A stretch of DNA of 64,000 bases from Chryseobacterium panacisoli (GTDB taxonomy: Bacteria > Bacteroidota > Bacteroidia > Flavobacteriales > Weeksellaceae). The DNA lies in contig NZ_VTRU01000001.1 in NCBI RefSeq assembly GCF_008274625.1, positions 1,178,001-1,242,000 of the forward strand, given 5' to 3'. A program made the position numbers and the translations under genes. The notes under the pieces were generated by a model, which did no database searches, had not been told where the DNA came from, and saw only the letters and a list, made by a program, of their open reading frames with translations. This document shows positions 61,245 to 64,000 of the stretch, piece after piece; the first letter of the stretch is position 1, and the number at the start of each line of letters is the position of its first letter.

Positions 61245-64000
61245 CTAATTTTTAATTAGTTTTCCTTGTAATGAGGTGTCTCCCGTTTGTACAATGACAA
61301 TGTAAACACCTTGCAGCCAGCTGTTAACTTCTACGTCTACCTCTCCGGAAGCCGCTTTCAGTTCTTTACGGAATTTGACATTGCCCATGGCGTCAAAAAC
61401 TGTAATCTGTTTTGCCAGTAATTTTTCACTGCCCGTATTATACGAGATTTTCACTTTTTCCTTCGCAGGATTTGGTATCATTTTCAGAGAAGAAACTGAA
61501 GCTGCAATTACGCTTCTTCCAGCATTTCTCATACCCATCCAGTCCGGATCTACCGCTTTGGTAGTAAACTTACAAGTTTCATTTGAGAATAAAATCTCAT
61601 CTGTACCCTGGAAGCTTGAGTTTGGATAGAATGCCAATGGATTAGCATTCATATCATACACTCCTCCTGCCGGAATAGTGATGATAGACGGAATATAACT
61701 TCCATATCCATTAAGACTCGAAACCGTAAGACTTATCGGCTGACTTCCAGTATTTTGAATAATACCAGTAACTTCGTAATGATCTCCAACCCACTTCATC
61801 CCTTTAATACTTGATTCAAGCTTACATTCCGTTTCAAATCCACATTCTTTACCCGGATAGTAATTCATAGTTCCGGAAGTAAATACACATCCTAAATGAT
61901 CAATTTGAAGCTGATATGTTCCCGGAGCACTGATATACAACGGATAGATAAAATTATTATTTCCGCTCTGGATACTGTTTCCGAACAGCTGCCAGTCATG
62001 ATGATCAAAGATTCCTTTTGGTCCTAGAATGTAATTCTTTCTAAGACATTCATCATAACATCCTGTAGGAAATACCCACATCAGACTTTCAATGCTTAAT
62101 GGAACTTCTGTATAATTACTTACTTTACAGCCACTTGGTGCAGTATAAATAACCTGATAAGCACCACCTTCATTTACTGTAATAGACTGACCTGTCATTC
62201 CATTACTCCAGTTGTAATCTCCTGCAGAAGGTCCTGAAGCTGTTAACTTAATTTTATAAGGCTGACAGCTCACCAAGCTATAGGTTACCGTAACCGGTGA
62301 TGGTGGAGGACTTACCGTAATGGTAAAGTTTTTAGAACTTGTACATCCTGATGTACCCGGAGTTCTTACTTCCAGCGTATAAACATATGTACCCGCAGAT
62401 AATGTACCTGTATCAAAAACAATCGGATAAGGGCCAGCACTCCATGGAGCTGATACCAATCCTCCGTTTTTCTTCCATTGGTATTCCAGTGTTGTATCCG
62501 TTACAAGTCCACTCAGGATTGTAGAAGATCCTTCACAGATATTAGCTTTTCCGGATATATTAACATATGGAGGATTTTTAAGCGTCACAGGGATTGCTTT
62601 CGTACTCATGATACTTGTTCTGCATCCATCTGAAGATACCAGCACAGGCCAGTAGCTTCCTGACTGAGTTGGAGTAAACACCGGAGAGTTTGGTGCCCCA
62701 GCCACAGGCTGAGAACCATTCATCCAGATATACTGGCTTGGAGATCCGAGAGTACTTGTGAATACTATATTAGGAGCACTTCCAATACAAGCAACAAGAG
62801 CAGGAGGTGCCATATTACCGTCAAGAGTTGCCTCTTTCACGCTGATATTAATAACAGAAGAAGAATATTCACATCCGTTAGGCGTTTTAATTTTCAGCTG
62901 TATTGTTTTTGTTCCGCTCGTATTGTATGTTATCGTAGCATTTGGCCCCCCGGTTACATAAGATGTACCATCAAAGATCCAGGTATATATATTTCCGGGA
63001 ACATAGGATATAGGAGAGAACGTAATCGCCTCACGTACACATATCCATGCCGGAACCAGGAAGCTGGTACTTGGAACCGGAGCCAATGTAACAGTCTGTG
63101 TAGTAGTACACGTTGGTTTCCCAGGTGCAGACATAGTCATTGTAAAGGTATAAGTACCTGGCGCCAGATTGTTATAAGTAGCCGACTGTCCTGTTTGTGT
63201 TGGCTGCCCTGGGCTGGTAAATGTATAAGTAATAGATGCCGGATTGATTTCAAATATGGTAGATGTATTGAAAAGAGTTACATTGTAGCCGCTTCCGTTA
63301 CACACTGTACTTACATTGAATTTAGGCTCGTAGTTCTTTCTTACTTCTACCCCTTTACTGTACCAGCATGTACCGTATCTTAAACGTACAAAAACAATAT
63401 GTGCACCAGCAAGAGTCGTCTGATATACCGGTGTAGCGGTTCCCTGTCCGGAAGACAGAGTAAGTACACTGTCTGACAACCACTGAATTTCATCAGGAGT
63501 TCCAATGTAAGATAAACCGGTAACAGAAATTGTATTACACCCTGACCATTGTGGAACAAAATTGATCTGAGGATCTGTTGTACAGCCTCCACTACTCGGA
63601 CATAACTGAGTTACGTTAACATTCTGAGAATACACCACACAGTTATTAATATCTACCGCCTGCACTTTATAGGTTCCAAAAGCACCTGCACCTGATATTG
63701 TATATGAGTTCGTAGTAGCACCCGGTATGATTCCATTATTTTTATACCATTGCCATGAAATAATATTGGTAAGCCCCGTAGAACTGTTAGCCGTAAGAGT
63801 ATACGGTGTCATTGTTGTAGGGTCACAAACCGTAATATTATATACCGGAGAAATGGTAATAATAGTCTCTGGATAAATTGTAAAGTTGGCACTTGCTGTT
63901 GGCTTATAATTACATCCGTTAGTTCCTGTATATGTTACAGTAACTACCTGAGAAACATTACTTCCTGAATTATTTGAGATATACCCATTATTTGGGAAAC
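61245..64000 (-). CDS. Large secreted T9SS type A protein with Ig/PKD-like repeats, partial
   Basis: The reading frame is open to the end of the window (residues such as TYTGTNGCNYKP and VYNITVCDPTT precede the Met at 63812), so the start lies beyond. At least 918 residues are present. Repeated Ig- or PKD-like modules are evident: WQWYKNNGIIPGATTNSYTI, SITYTFTSPGQPTQTG, IYTWIFDGTSYVTGGPNATI and SGSYWPVLVSSDGC. The end has a type A sorting domain (SLKMIPNPAKEKVKISYNTG, GVYIVIVQTGDTSLQ). Many Cys in pairs suggest disulfides. A surface adhesin or structural protein is likely; its terminator is at 61209. Confidence 0.87.
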   Translation of the reverse strand, partial: FPNNGYISNNSGSNVSQVVTVTYTGTNGCNYKPTASANFTIYPETIITISPVYNITVCDPTTMTPYTLTANSSTGLTNIISWQWYKNNGIIPGATTNSYTISGAGAFGTYKVQAVDINNCVVYSQNVNVTQLCPSSGGCTTDPQINFVPQWSGCNTISVTGLSYIGTPDEIQWLSDSVLTLSSGQGTATPVYQTTLAGAHIVFVRLRYGTCWYSKGVEVRKNYEPKFNVSTVCNGSGYNVTLFNTSTIFEINPASITYTFTSPGQPTQTGQSATYNNLAPGTYTFTMTMSAPGKPTCTTTQTVTLAPVPSTSFLVPAWICVREAITFSPISYVPGNIYTWIFDGTSYVTGGPNATITYNTSGTKTIQLKIKTPNGCEYSSSVINISVKEATLDGNMAPPALVACIGSAPNIVFTSTLGSPSQYIWMNGSQPVAGAPNSPVFTPTQSGSYWPVLVSSDGCRTSIMSTKAIPVTLKNPPYVNISGKANICEGSSTILSGLVTDTTLEYQWKKNGGLVSAPWSAGPYPIVFDTGTLSAGTYVYTLEVRTPGTSGCTSSKNFTITVSPPPSPVTVTYSLVSCQPYKIKLTASGPSAGDYNWSNGMTGQSITVNEGGAYQVIYTAPSGCKVSNYTEVPLSIESLMWVFPTGCYDECLRKNYILGPKGIFDHHDWQLFGNSIQSGNNNFIYPLYISAPGTYQLQIDHLGCVFTSGTMNYYPGKECGFETECKLESSIKGMKWVGDHYEVTGIIQNTGSQPISLTVSSLNGYGSYIPSIITIPAGGVYDMNANPLAFYPNSSFQGTDEILFSNETCKFTTKAVDPDWMGMRNAGRSVIAASVSSLKMIPNPAKEKVKISYNTGSEKLLAKQITVFDAMGNVKFRKELKAASGEVDVEVNSWLQGVYIVIVQTGDTSLQGKLIKN

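Noticed and set aside
1..64000. CRISPR arrays, tRNA and rRNA genes
   Set aside because: No regularly spaced identical repeats and no cloverleaf or rRNA-like sequence were found by eye; the repeats present are isolated palindromes.

Overview
The window looks like chromosome of a Chryseobacterium-like member of the Flavobacteriia (Bacteroidota). The evidence is the low GC content, promoter matches of the TTTG-N19-TAnnTTTG type, type IX secretion C-terminal domains, TonB-receptor-like outer-membrane barrels, TPR-LuxR regulators, and intergenic hairpin repeats of the kind I associate with this genus. No rRNA, tRNA or CRISPR array was found.

Bases 1-28,480 are mostly metabolism, transport and regulation. 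On the minus strand lie a Na+/H+ antiporter with an orphan receiver protein and a Crp/Fnr regulator, then a quinone/aromatic detoxification set (two MhqO-like ring-cleaving dioxygenases, an esterase and a small GNAT protein). On the plus strand an EamA exporter and MetNIQ methionine importer follow a Met-rich 32-codon leader ORF and an intrinsic terminator, which together look like an attenuator. Then come a GH3 beta-glucosidase, an outer-membrane barrel receptor, a complete RND efflux operon with its AraC regulator and a cyclase-like DUF2652 protein at its end, a phosphoesterase, an MFS exporter divergent from an Lrp/AsnC regulator, and two secreted proteins.

At 28,876 mnmE begins. Its last codons and stop (core TTTTGTATCGGGAAATAAC) recur at 47,095, so 30,262-47,113 is interpreted as a roughly 17 kb genomic island inserted at the 3' end of mnmE. 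Next to the left end is a duplicated recombination module (two zinc-ribbon/HTH proteins, one broken and one intact tyrosine recombinase), followed by a decayed IS256-family element. The cargo reads as stress and envelope functions: GNAT, CinA-like, an AraC regulator with an HMA-like start, a 43-aa basic peptide with GH130 and a two-domain GT4 protein, a Ca2+/H+ antiporter, a CsbD-like protein, a frameshifted cupin, two unknown proteins in an operon, and two copies of an unknown 84-89 aa protein at opposite sides of the cargo. No conjugation genes are visible.

Bases 47,114-64,000 return to chromosome: a D-2-hydroxyacid dehydrogenase, secreted and lectin-type T9SS proteins, a TPR-LuxR regulator, a frameshifted HxlR gene, DUF1826, an AraC regulator, a SnoaL-like protein and two large T9SS type A proteins, the last running off the window. 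Starts were often moved downstream of the longest reading frame to the first ATG that fits a signal peptide or family start; each case is noted. Functions are inferred from protein motifs read by eye.
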